Shown piece by piece: positions 18,205 through 27,262 of a stretch of 64,000 nt of DNA. Source of the DNA: REEB481 sp964586595 (lineage in GTDB: Bacteria; Bacteroidota; Bacteroidia; NS11-12g; UBA955); the NCBI GenBank assembly GCA_964586595.1, contig CAZPHB010000006.1, positions 1 to 64,000 of the forward strand, read 5' to 3'. The translations under genes and the position numbers were made by a program. Numbering within the stretch: the stretch's first letter is position 1; every line of letters starts with the position of its first letter. The notes under the pieces are model-generated. The model made no database searches and was not told where the DNA came from. It worked only from the letters and a program-made list of their open reading frames with translations.

Positions 18205-18310
18205 TGTTCTGGGCAAACGCTTCGTTCGGAGTGGATTTGGCAAACAATGCTCCACAAACTACTCCAATGGACAAATTTAAGTCATTCTCCGACGAAATAA
18301 GGGCCGGAGT

Positions 18311-18337
18311 CGCTTTGTTTTAACACCTGACAAAGCG
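18311..18337. other. Inverted repeat upstream of ftsH
   Basis: CGCTTTGT (18311-18318) and ACAAAGCG (18330-18337) form an 8-bp stem with an 11-nt loop, just beside the terminator hairpin. It may be a second part of the terminator or an operator for ftsH. Confidence 0.4.
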
Positions 18338-18341
18338 GCAG

Positions 18342-18369
18342 AAAAAAAGCCCCTTTCGGGGCCTTTTTT
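18342..18369. terminator. Rho-independent terminator of the T9SS protein gene
   Basis: GCCCC-TTTC-GGGGC is flanked by an A-run at 18342-18348 and a T-run at 18364-18369, a textbook bidirectional terminator. It lies 18 nt after the stop of the minus-strand gene at 18387 and separates it from ftsH. Confidence 0.9.
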
Positions 18370-18386
18370 CTGTGTTGCAGTCGGTT

Positions 18387-20921
18387 TTAGTGCGTGATGA
18401 CACATCGGGCTTTTTCAACCCTCCCTTCGTGCACCACTTCAACTTGATACCATCCATCCGGCAGGTTGCTGAAATCCTTCTTGAATTGATTTGCACCTGC
18501 GATGCTTGGAACCGTGGTTGACCAGATGGTTCTTCCTGAAATGTCGTAAACAGAGATTTTGGTTTCGCCTTCCGTTTCTGTGAAGAAAGAAATCAGTACA
18601 GCGCCCTGACTTGGCACCGGATATACCTTTAGGTTTTTTTCTTCTTCAACAACATCTACCACGTCGCCGGGTGCTGAAGTATAGTTGCTCTTGCTGCTGC
18701 TCACGCGCAAGGAATAACAATTGTTAGGGTCGTTGGCGCCGTTGTAACCGGAAACACGCACGGTATATGAAGCCGCCTTTCTGTTGTTGTAAAAAATGCG
18801 TTCATCACGGGTGCCGGTTTGTAATGATGATTTCAACAGTTTTCCTGAAGAGGCATACAATCGCAAGTCATAATCTGCTGGCAAACCCGTAAGGTCTATG
18901 CCCACATTGGTTCCACCCGCTGTTGTGGTGCTGAACGAAAACCAGTCTTCATCCGAGCTGCTGGAGATGGCCGCAGTGATGGTGCTTCCAATAGTGATGG
19001 CTTTGGCTGTTGTTCTGGTTGCATTCGGTTCATATACATCATTGCACTTTGCTGTGGTGGTAAACTGCGCCGAGGAATAATTGGTATAAACCCCACTACA
19101 CAAGGAACGGACGCGCCAATCGTACGTTGTGCTTGCGCTGAGGCCTGAAAGTGAGAACGATTTGCTGGTGTTTCCGGTATCCAGAAGTGTCCAGGTGCTT
19201 CCTGATGCTGCTTTGTACTCCAACCAATGTTTGCTTGCACTGGCACTGCCACTCCAGCTAAGTGATGCCGAAACATCTGTCACTGCTACACTGGTGAGCG
19301 AAGTTGGTGCTACACAAGCAGTACTGGTAGAACAGGCCGGCATTTTGAACGCCGCTACGCGTGTGCTCCAGGTGCTTGCAGTGTTATGCATGGCTGTAAA
19401 CCAGAAAGTAACGTCGTCGGCAGGATCTATCACCAAGTGGTTGTAATCTCCGTATCTGGTGCTTCCATTGGCGGTAGTTCCTGAAATCACCGTGGTTTCG
19501 GTATATGTCATCATTCCCAAGGTATCACAGAATTTCCTTCCGGTATATCGAATCCCCGGGGTGAGCGAACTGCCAGAGATGTTGTACGCCATTGCAATAT
19601 CACCGTTCTTGTTGTAACACACGGCGGGAAGCCAACGGTGTGCAGCGTCTGGGGTGTAGGTGCCTTGTTGGTGAATGGTCCAGTTTCCTGTGGTGCGTTT
19701 CAATTCGTACCAACGCGGAACTGTAACACTGCTTCCACTATTCACCACATGACACAGCACAATGCCTTCGTAATCGGAAAACTTCCGATACACCGGTTGG
19801 TTCATCACGCGGATGTTTAATGACTCCAATTTCACTGTAGATCCAGATTGTGTTACACATTGTTCCCTGGTGCCTGTGCAGATGTCGCTGTTGAACGACG
19901 CTGCCGCCATTGATGCTGCAAATACAACCCTGCTGGATGCCGGGGTGGTGAAGTTCACCTTGAACTCAAACAAGCCGATGCTGTCGCGATCTGCTGTTGT
20001 GGATGTCCAGGCGTCGTCGTGCATGTACGCAATCAAGCCACCCACCGTTGGCTTACTGCTTCCCTGCAATGTGACCGGGCACATGGAAAAATGTTTCGTT
20101 GCATTGCCAATATCAATTTTAACCATGGTGGCGCTTGAGCTGCCGCTGATCATGGCCGCTTTGTCAAACGCGAATACACTCGATCCCACATAACTGCTGG
20201 TGAAGTTGTTGGTGGTTGCGTAATATGCATCGTGCCAAACAGAGAATTTGGGATAGTCCGGGAATACTGTTCCCGTGCTGAAATAATAAACATTCCAAGA
20301 TCCTGTTGGATCATTGGTTTTCGAAACCGCCACAATCAGCCCTTCACTTCCTGTTTCTGCCTGATTGGCAAATTCTGTGATTACAAAACGGTCTTCCAAC
20401 TGATCGTACAATGCTATTGGGTCGCCCAATCCACCTTTGCCTGTGATGGCGTCCATGTACTTTTGGGAAAGCAACGTGGTACCTGTTTTGCTGAAAATTT
20501 TCAGGTATGCTCCTGATCCGCCATTAATCATCTGAATGATGTGGTTGGGACCCGCACACAAGGAGGGATCGGCGGGGTTTACATAAGTATAACCCATACC
20601 CGCAAACTGTGTGGTTACTGTTCTCAATGAGTTTGTCGGAGCGTATACCCTTTGAATGGCCCCATCATCATTCATGCTTCCCGCGAGAAACAATTCCGGC
20701 TGAAAGGGTTTCTTGATCATTCCTTCCGGCCTGATGATGCCGCGTTCGTCGCGCACCTTCACATCTACCCATCCCGGATCTGCCGCATGGTCGCGGAGTG
20801 GCCCGGTTTCCCGCAGCAGTACTCCCTGAATGGTTTCAGGCTTTCCCCAATTGGCGTCATTTTGCGCCAGGGCAAACGCAGGAGCCAGCAAAAGCCCCAG
20901 AATAAAGTTTGTAGTTTTCAT
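18387..20921 (-). CDS. Large T9SS type A secreted protein with Fn3 and PPC-like domains
   Basis: This 844-residue protein has a signal peptide (MKTTNFILGLLLAPAFALAQ). A ~500-residue N-terminal region with beta-propeller-like patterns follows (GAGPNHIIQMINGGSGAYLKI, GDPIALYDQLEDRFVITEFA). Then come a fibronectin type III domain (near residues 545-630, ending YTNYSSAQFTT), a pre-peptidase C-terminal-like domain (NDVYEPNATRTTAKAI...YTVRVSGYNG) and a T9SS type A sorting domain (VYPVPSQGAVLI...LPDGWYQVEVVHEG). No catalytic motif is visible. It is probably a surface or secreted adhesin or binding protein. Confidence 0.82.
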   Translation of the reverse strand: MKTTNFILGLLLAPAFALAQNDANWGKPETIQGVLLRETGPLRDHAADPGWVDVKVRDERGIIRPEGMIKKPFQPELFLAGSMNDDGAIQRVYAPTNSLRTVTTQFAGMGYTYVNPADPSLCAGPNHIIQMINGGSGAYLKIFSKTGTTLLSQKYMDAITGKGGLGDPIALYDQLEDRFVITEFANQAETGSEGLIVAVSKTNDPTGSWNVYYFSTGTVFPDYPKFSVWHDAYYATTNNFTSSYVGSSVFAFDKAAMISGSSSATMVKIDIGNATKHFSMCPVTLQGSSKPTVGGLIAYMHDDAWTSTTADRDSIGLFEFKVNFTTPASSRVVFAASMAAASFNSDICTGTREQCVTQSGSTVKLESLNIRVMNQPVYRKFSDYEGIVLCHVVNSGSSVTVPRWYELKRTTGNWTIHQQGTYTPDAAHRWLPAVCYNKNGDIAMAYNISGSSLTPGIRYTGRKFCDTLGMMTYTETTVISGTTANGSTRYGDYNHLVIDPADDVTFWFTAMHNTASTWSTRVAAFKMPACSTSTACVAPTSLTSVAVTDVSASLSWSGSASASKHWLEYKAASGSTWTLLDTGNTSKSFSLSGLSASTTYDWRVRSLCSGVYTNYSSAQFTTTAKCNDVYEPNATRTTAKAITIGSTITAAISSSSDEDWFSFSTTTAGGTNVGIDLTGLPADYDLRLYASSGKLLKSSLQTGTRDERIFYNNRKAASYTVRVSGYNGANDPNNCYSLRVSSSKSNYTSAPGDVVDVVEEEKNLKVYPVPSQGAVLISFFTETEGETKISVYDISGRTIWSTTVPSIAGANQFKKDFSNLPDGWYQVEVVHEGRVEKARCVITH

Positions 20922-21021
20922 TTTGTTCCCTTTTCAGATGCAATATTGACATTCATCTGCTTTACGCTGTGTAGAATTTTTTTATCCGGAACAAACAAAC
21001 CTTATCCCAACGCCAATGTTT

Positions 21022-21050
21022 TACTTTTGCAGTTTAGAAGCTGTCTAAAC
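21022..21050 (+). promoter_or_regulatory. iscS promoter and leader inverted repeat
   Basis: TACTTTTG (21022-21029) matches TAnnTTTG and lies 36 nt before the iscS ATG. Immediately after it, GTTTAG (21032-21037) and CTAAAC (21045-21050) form an inverted repeat at the expected transcript start, suitable for a repressor site or a small leader hairpin. A related GTTTAGAC lies in the iscU promoter. Confidence 0.45.
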
Positions 21051-21065
21051 AGCCGCAAAAAAACT

Positions 21066-22280
21066 ATGGTTAAGTTACCCGTTTACCTCGACAACAACGC
21101 TACCACTCCGGTTGATCCCCGTGTATTGGATGCCATGATGCCCTTTTTTACACAACATTTTGGCAATGCCTCCAGCCGCAACCACGCATTTGGTTGGGAA
21201 GCTGAAGACGCAGTGGACCAGGCCCGCAAGGATATTGGTGACCTGATCAACGCCAGTGATAAGGAAATCATCTTTACCAGCGGCGCTACCGAAAGCAACA
21301 ACCTGGCACTGAAGGGCGTGTTCGAAATGTACCGCGACAAGGGCAACCACATCATCACCGTAAATACCGAACACAAAGCCATTCTCGACACTTGTAAGCA
21401 TCTTGAAAAAGCCGGTGCTGAGATTACATATCTGGAAACAGGAGCTGATGGATTGGTTACCGCCGCACAAGTAGCCGAAGCCATGCGCAAGGAAACCATT
21501 TTGGTGACCATCATGTACGCCAACAATGAAATCGGCGTTGTTCAACCCATCAAAGAAATTGGTGCACTTTGCGCGGAAAAAGGTGTATTGTTTCACAGCG
21601 ATGCCACCCAGGCCGTGGGAAAAATTCCCGTGGACGTGATAGCAGACAACATCCACCTGATGAGCTTCACTGCGCACAAAATGTACGGACCCAAAGGAAT
21701 TGGTGCCCTTTACGTGCGTCGCAAAAACCCAAGGGTGAAGGTTACCGCCCAAATGGACGGAGGTGGACATGAACGCGGCATGCGCAGCGGAACCTTGAAT
21801 GTTCCCGGCATCGTCGGTTTTGGAAAAGCGGCAGCCTTGGCCAAAGCAGAAATGCACTCCGATGCCGAGCGCCTGTCTAAACTTCGCGACAAACTGGAAC
21901 ACGCCCTGTTGGACCTTGAAGAAAGCTATGTGAATGGTTCACGCGAACATCGATTGCCTCATTGCACGAACATGAGTTTCAAATATGTGGAAGGTGAAGG
22001 TTTAATCATGGGTGTGAAAGACATTGCCGTGAGCTCAGGCAGCGCCTGCACCAGTGCCAGCCTGGAGCCAAGCTACGTGCTCAAAAACCTGGGACTTGAC
22101 GACGAGCTTGCACACAGCAGCCTGCGCTTTGGCCTGAGTCGTTTTACTACAGAAGAGGAAATTGATTTCACCATCAACTGTGTAAAAACAGCCGTAAACC
22201 GCCTCAGGGAAATGAGCCCACTCTGGGAAATGTTTAAAGAGGGAATCGACCTGAAAAGTGTTCAATGGCAAGAACATTAA
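21066..22280 (+). CDS. iscS: Cysteine desulfurase IscS
   Basis: This PLP-dependent enzyme (404 aa) takes sulfur from cysteine for Fe-S cluster assembly. It opens KLPVYLDNNATTPVDPRV, has the PLP lysine in MSFTAHKMYGPKG near residue 200 and the mobile catalytic cysteine loop in SSGSACTSASLEPSYVL near 330, as in class I IscS. The ATG at 21066 is used because the longer frame (from 20652) is antisense to the neighbouring gene and unrelated. It heads the compact iscS-iscU-iscA cluster; no iscR, hscA, hscB or ferredoxin gene is adjacent. Confidence 0.95.
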   Translation: MVKLPVYLDNNATTPVDPRVLDAMMPFFTQHFGNASSRNHAFGWEAEDAVDQARKDIGDLINASDKEIIFTSGATESNNLALKGVFEMYRDKGNHIITVNTEHKAILDTCKHLEKAGAEITYLETGADGLVTAAQVAEAMRKETILVTIMYANNEIGVVQPIKEIGALCAEKGVLFHSDATQAVGKIPVDVIADNIHLMSFTAHKMYGPKGIGALYVRRKNPRVKVTAQMDGGGHERGMRSGTLNVPGIVGFGKAAALAKAEMHSDAERLSKLRDKLEHALLDLEESYVNGSREHRLPHCTNMSFKYVEGEGLIMGVKDIAVSSGSACTSASLEPSYVLKNLGLDDELAHSSLRFGLSRFTTEEEIDFTINCVKTAVNRLREMSPLWEMFKEGIDLKSVQWQEH

Positions 22281-22311
22281 TTGTTTAGACTTGTTCCAAA
22301 TAATACCTTTG
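22281..22311 (+). promoter_or_regulatory. iscU promoter
   Basis: TTG at 22281-22283 and TACCTTTG at 22304-22311 are separated by 20 nt, the best -33/-7 pair in the window. The start codon of iscU is 22 nt downstream. The TTG overlaps a GTTTAGAC motif shared with the iscS leader. It implies iscU-iscA can be expressed separately from iscS. Confidence 0.55.
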
Positions 22312-22333
22312 TACACAAATAACCAACATCATT

Positions 22334-22753
22334 ATGGCATACTCTGAGAAAGTAATAGACCACTACACCAACCCAAGGAACATCGGTACCCTGGATAAAA
22401 ACAGCAACACCGTGGGCACCGGCTTGGTTGGTGCTCCTGAGTGCGGCGACGTGATGCGCCTGCAAATCCAGGTGAACCCCGAAACGCACGTGATTGAAGA
22501 TGCCAAGTTTAAAACTTTTGGGTGCGGTTCCGCCATCGCCTCTTCTTCCCTTGCTACCGAATGGCTGAAAGGCAAAAGCGTGGATGAAGCGCTGTCCATA
22601 GACAATATGGACATTGTAGAAGAGTTGGCGCTTCCACCCGTGAAAATTCATTGCAGCGTTTTGGCCGAGGATGCCATCAAAGCTGCCATCAACGACTACC
22701 GCGTGAAGCAGGGCCTTGAGCCCATTGTTGACAATCAGGCCAAACACCATTAA
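22334..22753 (+). CDS. iscU: Fe-S cluster scaffold IscU
   Basis: This is the scaffold on which IscS builds [2Fe-2S] and [4Fe-4S] clusters (139 aa). It contains the three conserved cysteines in GAPECGDVMRLQ (near 36), FGCGSAIASSS (near 62) and KIHCSVLAEDAI (near 105), plus the LPPVK motif (residues about 99-103) recognised by HscA in other bacteria. HscA itself is not encoded nearby. The start at 22334 (MAYSEKVIDHYTNPRN) is canonical. Confidence 0.96.
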   Translation: MAYSEKVIDHYTNPRNIGTLDKNSNTVGTGLVGAPECGDVMRLQIQVNPETHVIEDAKFKTFGCGSAIASSSLATEWLKGKSVDEALSIDNMDIVEELALPPVKIHCSVLAEDAIKAAINDYRVKQGLEPIVDNQAKHH

Positions 22754-22755
22754 TC

Positions 22756-23103
22756 ATGAATGCGGGAAATTCTGACCTGAGCATCTCTCCCAAAGCCTTT
22801 GATAAAGTCATGGATTTGATGCGCGATGCATCCATCCAGCCAGGTGAATATTTTCTGCGCGTGAGCGTTAAAGGTGGCGGATGTTCCGGTTTGAGTTACA
22901 ACCTTGACTTCGACAACGAATCCAAGCCCGGCGACATGGAGTTCTTCCACAACGGCCTCAAAATGGTTTGCGACATGAAGAGTTTCCTATATCTGTGTGG
23001 CACAGAACTCGATTTTAGTGATGGCCTGAACGGAAAAGGTTTTAGTTTTATCAACCCCAATGCGGCACGCACTTGCGGGTGCGGAGAAAGTTTCGCTGTT
23101 TAA
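22756..23103 (+). CDS. iscA: Iron-sulfur cluster assembly protein IscA/ErpA-like
   Basis: This is an A-type carrier (115 aa) that transfers clusters to target proteins. The three conserved cysteines are in VKGGGCSGLSYNL (near 39) and the C-terminal RTCGCGESF. It begins 2 nt after the iscU stop, so translation is probably coupled. Whether it is IscA or ErpA cannot be settled from the sequence alone. Confidence 0.92.
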   Translation: MNAGNSDLSISPKAFDKVMDLMRDASIQPGEYFLRVSVKGGGCSGLSYNLDFDNESKPGDMEFFHNGLKMVCDMKSFLYLCGTELDFSDGLNGKGFSFINPNAARTCGCGESFAV

Positions 23104-23125
23104 TTCCGCTGAATAACCCGCCACT

Positions 23126-23158
23126 GAAGCCCGCAGAACAACTAAATTCGCGGGCTTC
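23126..23158 (+). promoter_or_regulatory. Hairpin abutting the leuS start codon
   Basis: GAAGCCCGC (23126-23134) and GCGGGCTTC (23150-23158) form a perfect 9-bp stem with a 15-nt loop; the 3' arm ends on the base before the leuS ATG (23159). No T-run follows, so it is not a standard terminator. A TAAATTCG element (23143-23150), a relaxed -7 box, lies in the loop. It may be an iscA 3' stabiliser, an operator, or a translation-control hairpin. Confidence 0.55.
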
Positions 23159-25744
23159 ATGGCTTCATATCCTTTCCGACAAATAGAATCCCGCTGGCAA
23201 CAGCTCTGGAAAGATCAGGGTTTATATCAGGTAGCTATTGACCCTTCCCGACCCAAATATTATGTGCTGGACATGTTCCCGTATCCTTCGGGCGCCGGCC
23301 TGCACGTCGGCCACCCACTCGGATATATAGCCAGCGACATCGTAGCCCGTTACAAAAGGCTTAACGGCTACAACGTTCTTCACCCGATGGGTTATGACGC
23401 CTTTGGATTGCCTGCTGAACAATATGCCATCCAAACCGGACAACATCCGTCTATTACCACAAACGCAAACATCGGCCGATTCCGTGAGCAGTTGGACCGC
23501 ATGGGTTTTTGCTACGATTGGTCGCGCGAGGTACGCACCTGCGATCCTGATTATTACACCTGGACACAATGGATTTTTTCACTGTTGTTCAACCATTGGT
23601 ACGATCCTTCTGCTCAAAGGGCTCGTCCAATTTCTATCCTGGAGGAACAGCTTCTGGAACACGGTGCCGCGCCATTTGATGCACTGAAAGAAGCCGGTAT
23701 TTCCTTCAGCGGCAGCGAATGGAGCCTGTTCAGTAATGCGCAGAAAGAAGCGGTTCTGAATCGCTTCCGCCTGGCCTTTTTGGATGAAACAACGGTGAAT
23801 TGGTGCCCTGAAATGGGCACGGTACTGGCTAATGAAGAAGTTGTAAACGACCCGCAAAAGGGTCCGGTGAGTGAACGCGGGAGCTTTCCCGTTGAACGCA
23901 GAAAAATGAAACAGTGGTTTCTGCGCATCACCGCCTATGCCGACCGCCTGTTGGATGGATTGAATGAACTCAGCTGGAGTGAATCCATCAAAGAAATTCA
24001 GCGGAACTGGATCGGTAAAAGCACCGGCGCGGAAATCAACTTTTCGTGCGTGGGCATGAACCGCAACATTCCCGTATTCACCACCAGACCGGACACCATC
24101 TTCGGTGCGAGTTTTTTGGTTCTTGCGCCTGAATATGATGGCCTGGAAACCCTTTGTTCCGAAAACCGGCGCGAGGCCGTTATGGCTTATGCTGCAAAGG
24201 CAAAAAACAGAAGTGAAATTGACCGCATGGCCTCTGTCAGCAAAACCGGTGTGTTTACCGGACTGGAAGTAGTCAATCCTTTTACCGGAAAGTCCATCCC
24301 CGTTTGGGTCAGCGATTACGTGTTGGCTGGTTATGGAACAGGTGCCATCATGGCTGTTCCTGCACACGACGACCGCGATTTTGAGTTTGCCCAGGAGTTC
24401 CATCTGCCCATCATCCCCGTGATTCAGCCTTCCGGCGAAATGCTTGAGGAACCGCTTAGCGCTGCTTATGCCGCCAAAGACGGTGTATGCATCAACAGCG
24501 GATTCTTAAACGGCTTAGCTGTTCAAGACGCCATTGCGAAAATGCTGGAAGAAGTTGAAGCGCGGAAACTTGGAAGAAGGAAAACAAATTACAAACTCCG
24601 GGAAGCAGGATTTGGACGACAGCGGTATTGGGGTGAACCAATTCCCGTAGTTTTTGACGGCGCCGGTGTTCCAAAGTTGGTGGCCGCGTTGCCTGTAGAG
24701 TTGCCCGCCGTGGAAAGTTACAAACCATCGGGTACCGGTGAAAGCCCTCTGGCCGGTGTTTCCGACTGGGTGAACACACCCGAAGGAACGCGCGAAACCG
24801 ACACCATGCCCGGTTGGGCCGGGAGCAGTTGGTATTTCCTGCGCTATACAGACCCTCAAAATGCCACACGATTTGCCGGTGCTGAGGCCCTGGATTACTG
24901 GAACCAGGTGGACCTTTACGTGGGAGGAAGCGAGCATGCCACAGGTCATCTGCTGTACAGTCGTTTTTGGACAAAGTTTTTGTTTGACCTCGGTTTCATC
25001 AGTTGGGATGAACCTTTTAAACGCCTCGTGAACCAAGGCATGATTATGGGCGAAGATGGTCAGAAAATGAGCAAACGATGGGGAAATGTTGTAAATCCCG
25101 ACGATGTGTGCGATGCCTATGGCGCCGACACGTTGCGCATGTACGAAATGTTCCTTGGTCCATTAACAGACAGCAAACCATGGAACACCAACGGCATTGA
25201 AGGCGTAAGCCGTTTCTTAAATAAGTTGTGGCGATTGTACGTTCAAGATGAGGTATGCACCTTAACTGGTGAAGCTCCTTCCAAAGATGAACTCAAGGTG
25301 CTGCACAAAACAATCCAAAAGGTAAGTTCTGACATCGAAAGCATGAGCTTCAACACCTCTGTTTCCGCATTTATGGTAGCGGTGAACGAGCTGCAATCAA
25401 TGAAGTGTAAGAAGCGGGCTGTTTTAGAACCATTGATCGTTTTGCTCGCACCCTTTGCTCCGCACATTGCAGAAGAATTGTGGCACATGATGGGTAATCA
25501 AAACAGCGTTCATCTGGCTTCCTGGCCCAAATTCAATTCCGAGTATCTGGTGGAAGCGTCGTTTAATTATCCCGTGAGCATCAATGGGAAAACGCGCACC
25601 ACCATCACCTTTGGTTTGGACGCCACCGATTCGGAGATGGAGGCAACGGTTTTTGCCCACCCGGAAGTGGTGAAATGGATGGAAGGAAAACCCCTGAAGC
25701 GGTTAATCATTGTGAAGGGCCGGATCATCAACGTGGTTGTTTGA
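23159..25744 (+). CDS. leuS: Leucyl-tRNA synthetase
   Basis: This class I aminoacyl-tRNA synthetase (861 aa) charges tRNA-Leu. It has the HIGH-type motif HVGHPLG near residue 49, the WCPEMGTVLANEEV zinc/connective region, a CP1 editing domain (TTRPDTIFGASFLVLAPEY ... AVPAHDDRDFEFA) and the KMSKS-type motif KMSKRWGNVV near 635. Length and order match bacterial LeuRS with the editing domain after the ZN-1 insert. The stop is immediately followed by the end of the convergent aroQ gene. Confidence 0.97.
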   Translation: MASYPFRQIESRWQQLWKDQGLYQVAIDPSRPKYYVLDMFPYPSGAGLHVGHPLGYIASDIVARYKRLNGYNVLHPMGYDAFGLPAEQYAIQTGQHPSITTNANIGRFREQLDRMGFCYDWSREVRTCDPDYYTWTQWIFSLLFNHWYDPSAQRARPISILEEQLLEHGAAPFDALKEAGISFSGSEWSLFSNAQKEAVLNRFRLAFLDETTVNWCPEMGTVLANEEVVNDPQKGPVSERGSFPVERRKMKQWFLRITAYADRLLDGLNELSWSESIKEIQRNWIGKSTGAEINFSCVGMNRNIPVFTTRPDTIFGASFLVLAPEYDGLETLCSENRREAVMAYAAKAKNRSEIDRMASVSKTGVFTGLEVVNPFTGKSIPVWVSDYVLAGYGTGAIMAVPAHDDRDFEFAQEFHLPIIPVIQPSGEMLEEPLSAAYAAKDGVCINSGFLNGLAVQDAIAKMLEEVEARKLGRRKTNYKLREAGFGRQRYWGEPIPVVFDGAGVPKLVAALPVELPAVESYKPSGTGESPLAGVSDWVNTPEGTRETDTMPGWAGSSWYFLRYTDPQNATRFAGAEALDYWNQVDLYVGGSEHATGHLLYSRFWTKFLFDLGFISWDEPFKRLVNQGMIMGEDGQKMSKRWGNVVNPDDVCDAYGADTLRMYEMFLGPLTDSKPWNTNGIEGVSRFLNKLWRLYVQDEVCTLTGEAPSKDELKVLHKTIQKVSSDIESMSFNTSVSAFMVAVNELQSMKCKKRAVLEPLIVLLAPFAPHIAEELWHMMGNQNSVHLASWPKFNSEYLVEASFNYPVSINGKTRTTITFGLDATDSEMEATVFAHPEVVKWMEGKPLKRLIIVKGRIINVVV

Positions 25745-26182
25745 TCAACCCATTTGCAACAAATGCCATTGCACGGCAAGGGAATATCCCTCCATGCCAA
25801 GTCCAAAAATGCCGCCGGTGGCACTTTTGGCGATAAGTTCCATGTGGCGCTCCGGTTCCCTTTTGTACACATTGCTGATATGCACGCCTATAACTGGCAC
25901 TGCAATGGCTGCCACCGCGTCTGCTATGGCAACGGAAGTGTGGCTGTAGCCTCCGGCGTTGATCACAATTCCATCTACTTGTTGTGGCCCGGGAACGCCA
26001 TATTGATGCAGGAGGTTGATCAGTTCACCTTCCACATTGCTTTGATGAAAGAAAAAGTCGACGTTGGGAAACCGTCTTTTCAAATCCTGTTCACAGGCGT
26101 CCCAACTGCCAGATCCGTAGATTTCCGGCTCCCTGCTTCCCAGCAAGTTCAGGTTGGGTCCATTGATTACTGCAATGCGCAT
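25745..26182 (-). CDS. aroQ: Type II 3-dehydroquinate dehydratase
   Basis: This enzyme dehydrates 3-dehydroquinate to 3-dehydroshikimate in the shikimate pathway (145 aa, as expected for type II). Motifs are INGPNLNLLGSREPEIYG with the catalytic tyrosine, FFHQSNVEGELI, VINAGGYSHTSVAI and IGVHISNVYKREP. The ATG at 26182 (MRIAVINGPN) is chosen over an in-frame TTG two codons earlier. It is divergent from the epimerase gene. Confidence 0.95.
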   Translation of the reverse strand: MRIAVINGPNLNLLGSREPEIYGSGSWDACEQDLKRRFPNVDFFFHQSNVEGELINLLHQYGVPGPQQVDGIVINAGGYSHTSVAIADAVAAIAVPVIGVHISNVYKREPERHMELIAKSATGGIFGLGMEGYSLAVQWHLLQMG

Positions 26183-26242
26183 ATTCAAATTACTTCCATG
26201 TAAGGGTTATGTTCGCAACTAAACTAGAAAAAACAGGCTCGT

Positions 26243-27250
26243 ATGGGTAAAACGTTTGTTACCGGTGCAACCGGATTGCTGGGGGCACACCTCACCTGTG
26301 CTCTCTTGCAGCGTGGTAAGCTTGTGGTTGCCCTGAAACGTGAACACAGTAAGCTCAACTTGTTCAACAAAGTGGCGACCCTTTATGGTATTGATTCCGA
26401 ACATCCTCTTTTAAAATGGGTAATTGGAGACCTTAACGATGTGTTTTCCCTGGAAGAAGCATTGATTGGAATGGACGTGGTTTTTCATTGCGCAGCCTAT
26501 GTTTCCTTCTACAAGACAGATGCCGCAAAGATGATGCATACAAATGTTCAAGGTACTGCCAACCTTGTTGATGTCGCACTGAAATGCAAAACACCGTATT
26601 TCCTTCATGTAAGTTCAATAGCCGCTCTTGGAAGAAATACAGATCAGCATGTAGCGATTAACGAGGAAACAACCTGGAGCAATGGCCCATTAAACACCAA
26701 TTACGCCATTTCCAAACACCTGAGCGAAATGGAGGTGTGGAGGGGTTTTGAAGAAGGCCTTTCCGGAGCCATTGTGAACCCTGGAATTATTCTTGGCGCA
26801 GGCGATGGAACCAGTGGGTCGAACATGTTTTTTCACAGAATCAATAGGGGCCTAAAGTTTTTTCCAACGGGTACAAATGGATTTGTTTCTGTGGAAGATA
26901 CCGTGACGTTGATGCTGAAACTGGCTGATGAACAGGTTCAACATCAACGATATATAGCGATTTCCGAAAACAGCTCATACAAAAGCTTGTTGGCCCACAT
27001 GGCCCATGCTTGCGGCAAATCTGAGCCCGTGATTCCCATCAAAGGCCTTTGGTTTTGGTTGTTCTATATCCTCATCCGTGCCACCGAGCCTCTGTTGGGT
27101 AAACGATTGCCCTTGTCGTCAGAAAACATCCTTGTGAGCAGGCATCGCTCCTACTATGACAACCAAAAAGCCGTTGCTCTGGGTATAACATTTGAGCCAT
27201 TGCCCGACACCATTAAACGCTGCGCGCAGCAGCTCGGTTTGAATGCTTAA
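26243..27250 (+). CDS. NAD-dependent epimerase/dehydratase family protein
   Basis: This is an extended short-chain dehydrogenase (335 aa). The Rossmann motif TGATGLLGAHL is at the N-terminus, the SS-A/T region LHVSSIAALG lies near 125, and the catalytic YAISKH near 155. The substrate is not evident; similar Bacteroidota proteins are annotated as nucleoside-sugar or dihydroflavonol-reductase-like. A hydrophobic stretch near residue 270 (GLWFWLFYILIRATEPLLG) suggests membrane association, unusual for sugar epimerases and more like sterol/lipid-type SDRs. The gene lies between aroQ and purQ. Confidence 0.8.
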   Translation: MGKTFVTGATGLLGAHLTCALLQRGKLVVALKREHSKLNLFNKVATLYGIDSEHPLLKWVIGDLNDVFSLEEALIGMDVVFHCAAYVSFYKTDAAKMMHTNVQGTANLVDVALKCKTPYFLHVSSIAALGRNTDQHVAINEETTWSNGPLNTNYAISKHLSEMEVWRGFEEGLSGAIVNPGIILGAGDGTSGSNMFFHRINRGLKFFPTGTNGFVSVEDTVTLMLKLADEQVQHQRYIAISENSSYKSLLAHMAHACGKSEPVIPIKGLWFWLFYILIRATEPLLGKRLPLSSENILVSRHRSYYDNQKAVALGITFEPLPDTIKRCAQQLGLNA

Positions 27251-27255
27251 CTTTG
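27248..27255 (+). promoter_or_regulatory. TAnnTTTG promoter element of purQ
   Basis: TAACTTTG overlaps the stop codon of the upstream epimerase gene and ends 7 nt before the purQ GTG at 27263, predicting a leaderless transcript and supporting the GTG start. Confidence 0.5.
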
Positions 27256-27262
27256 CCGCATT

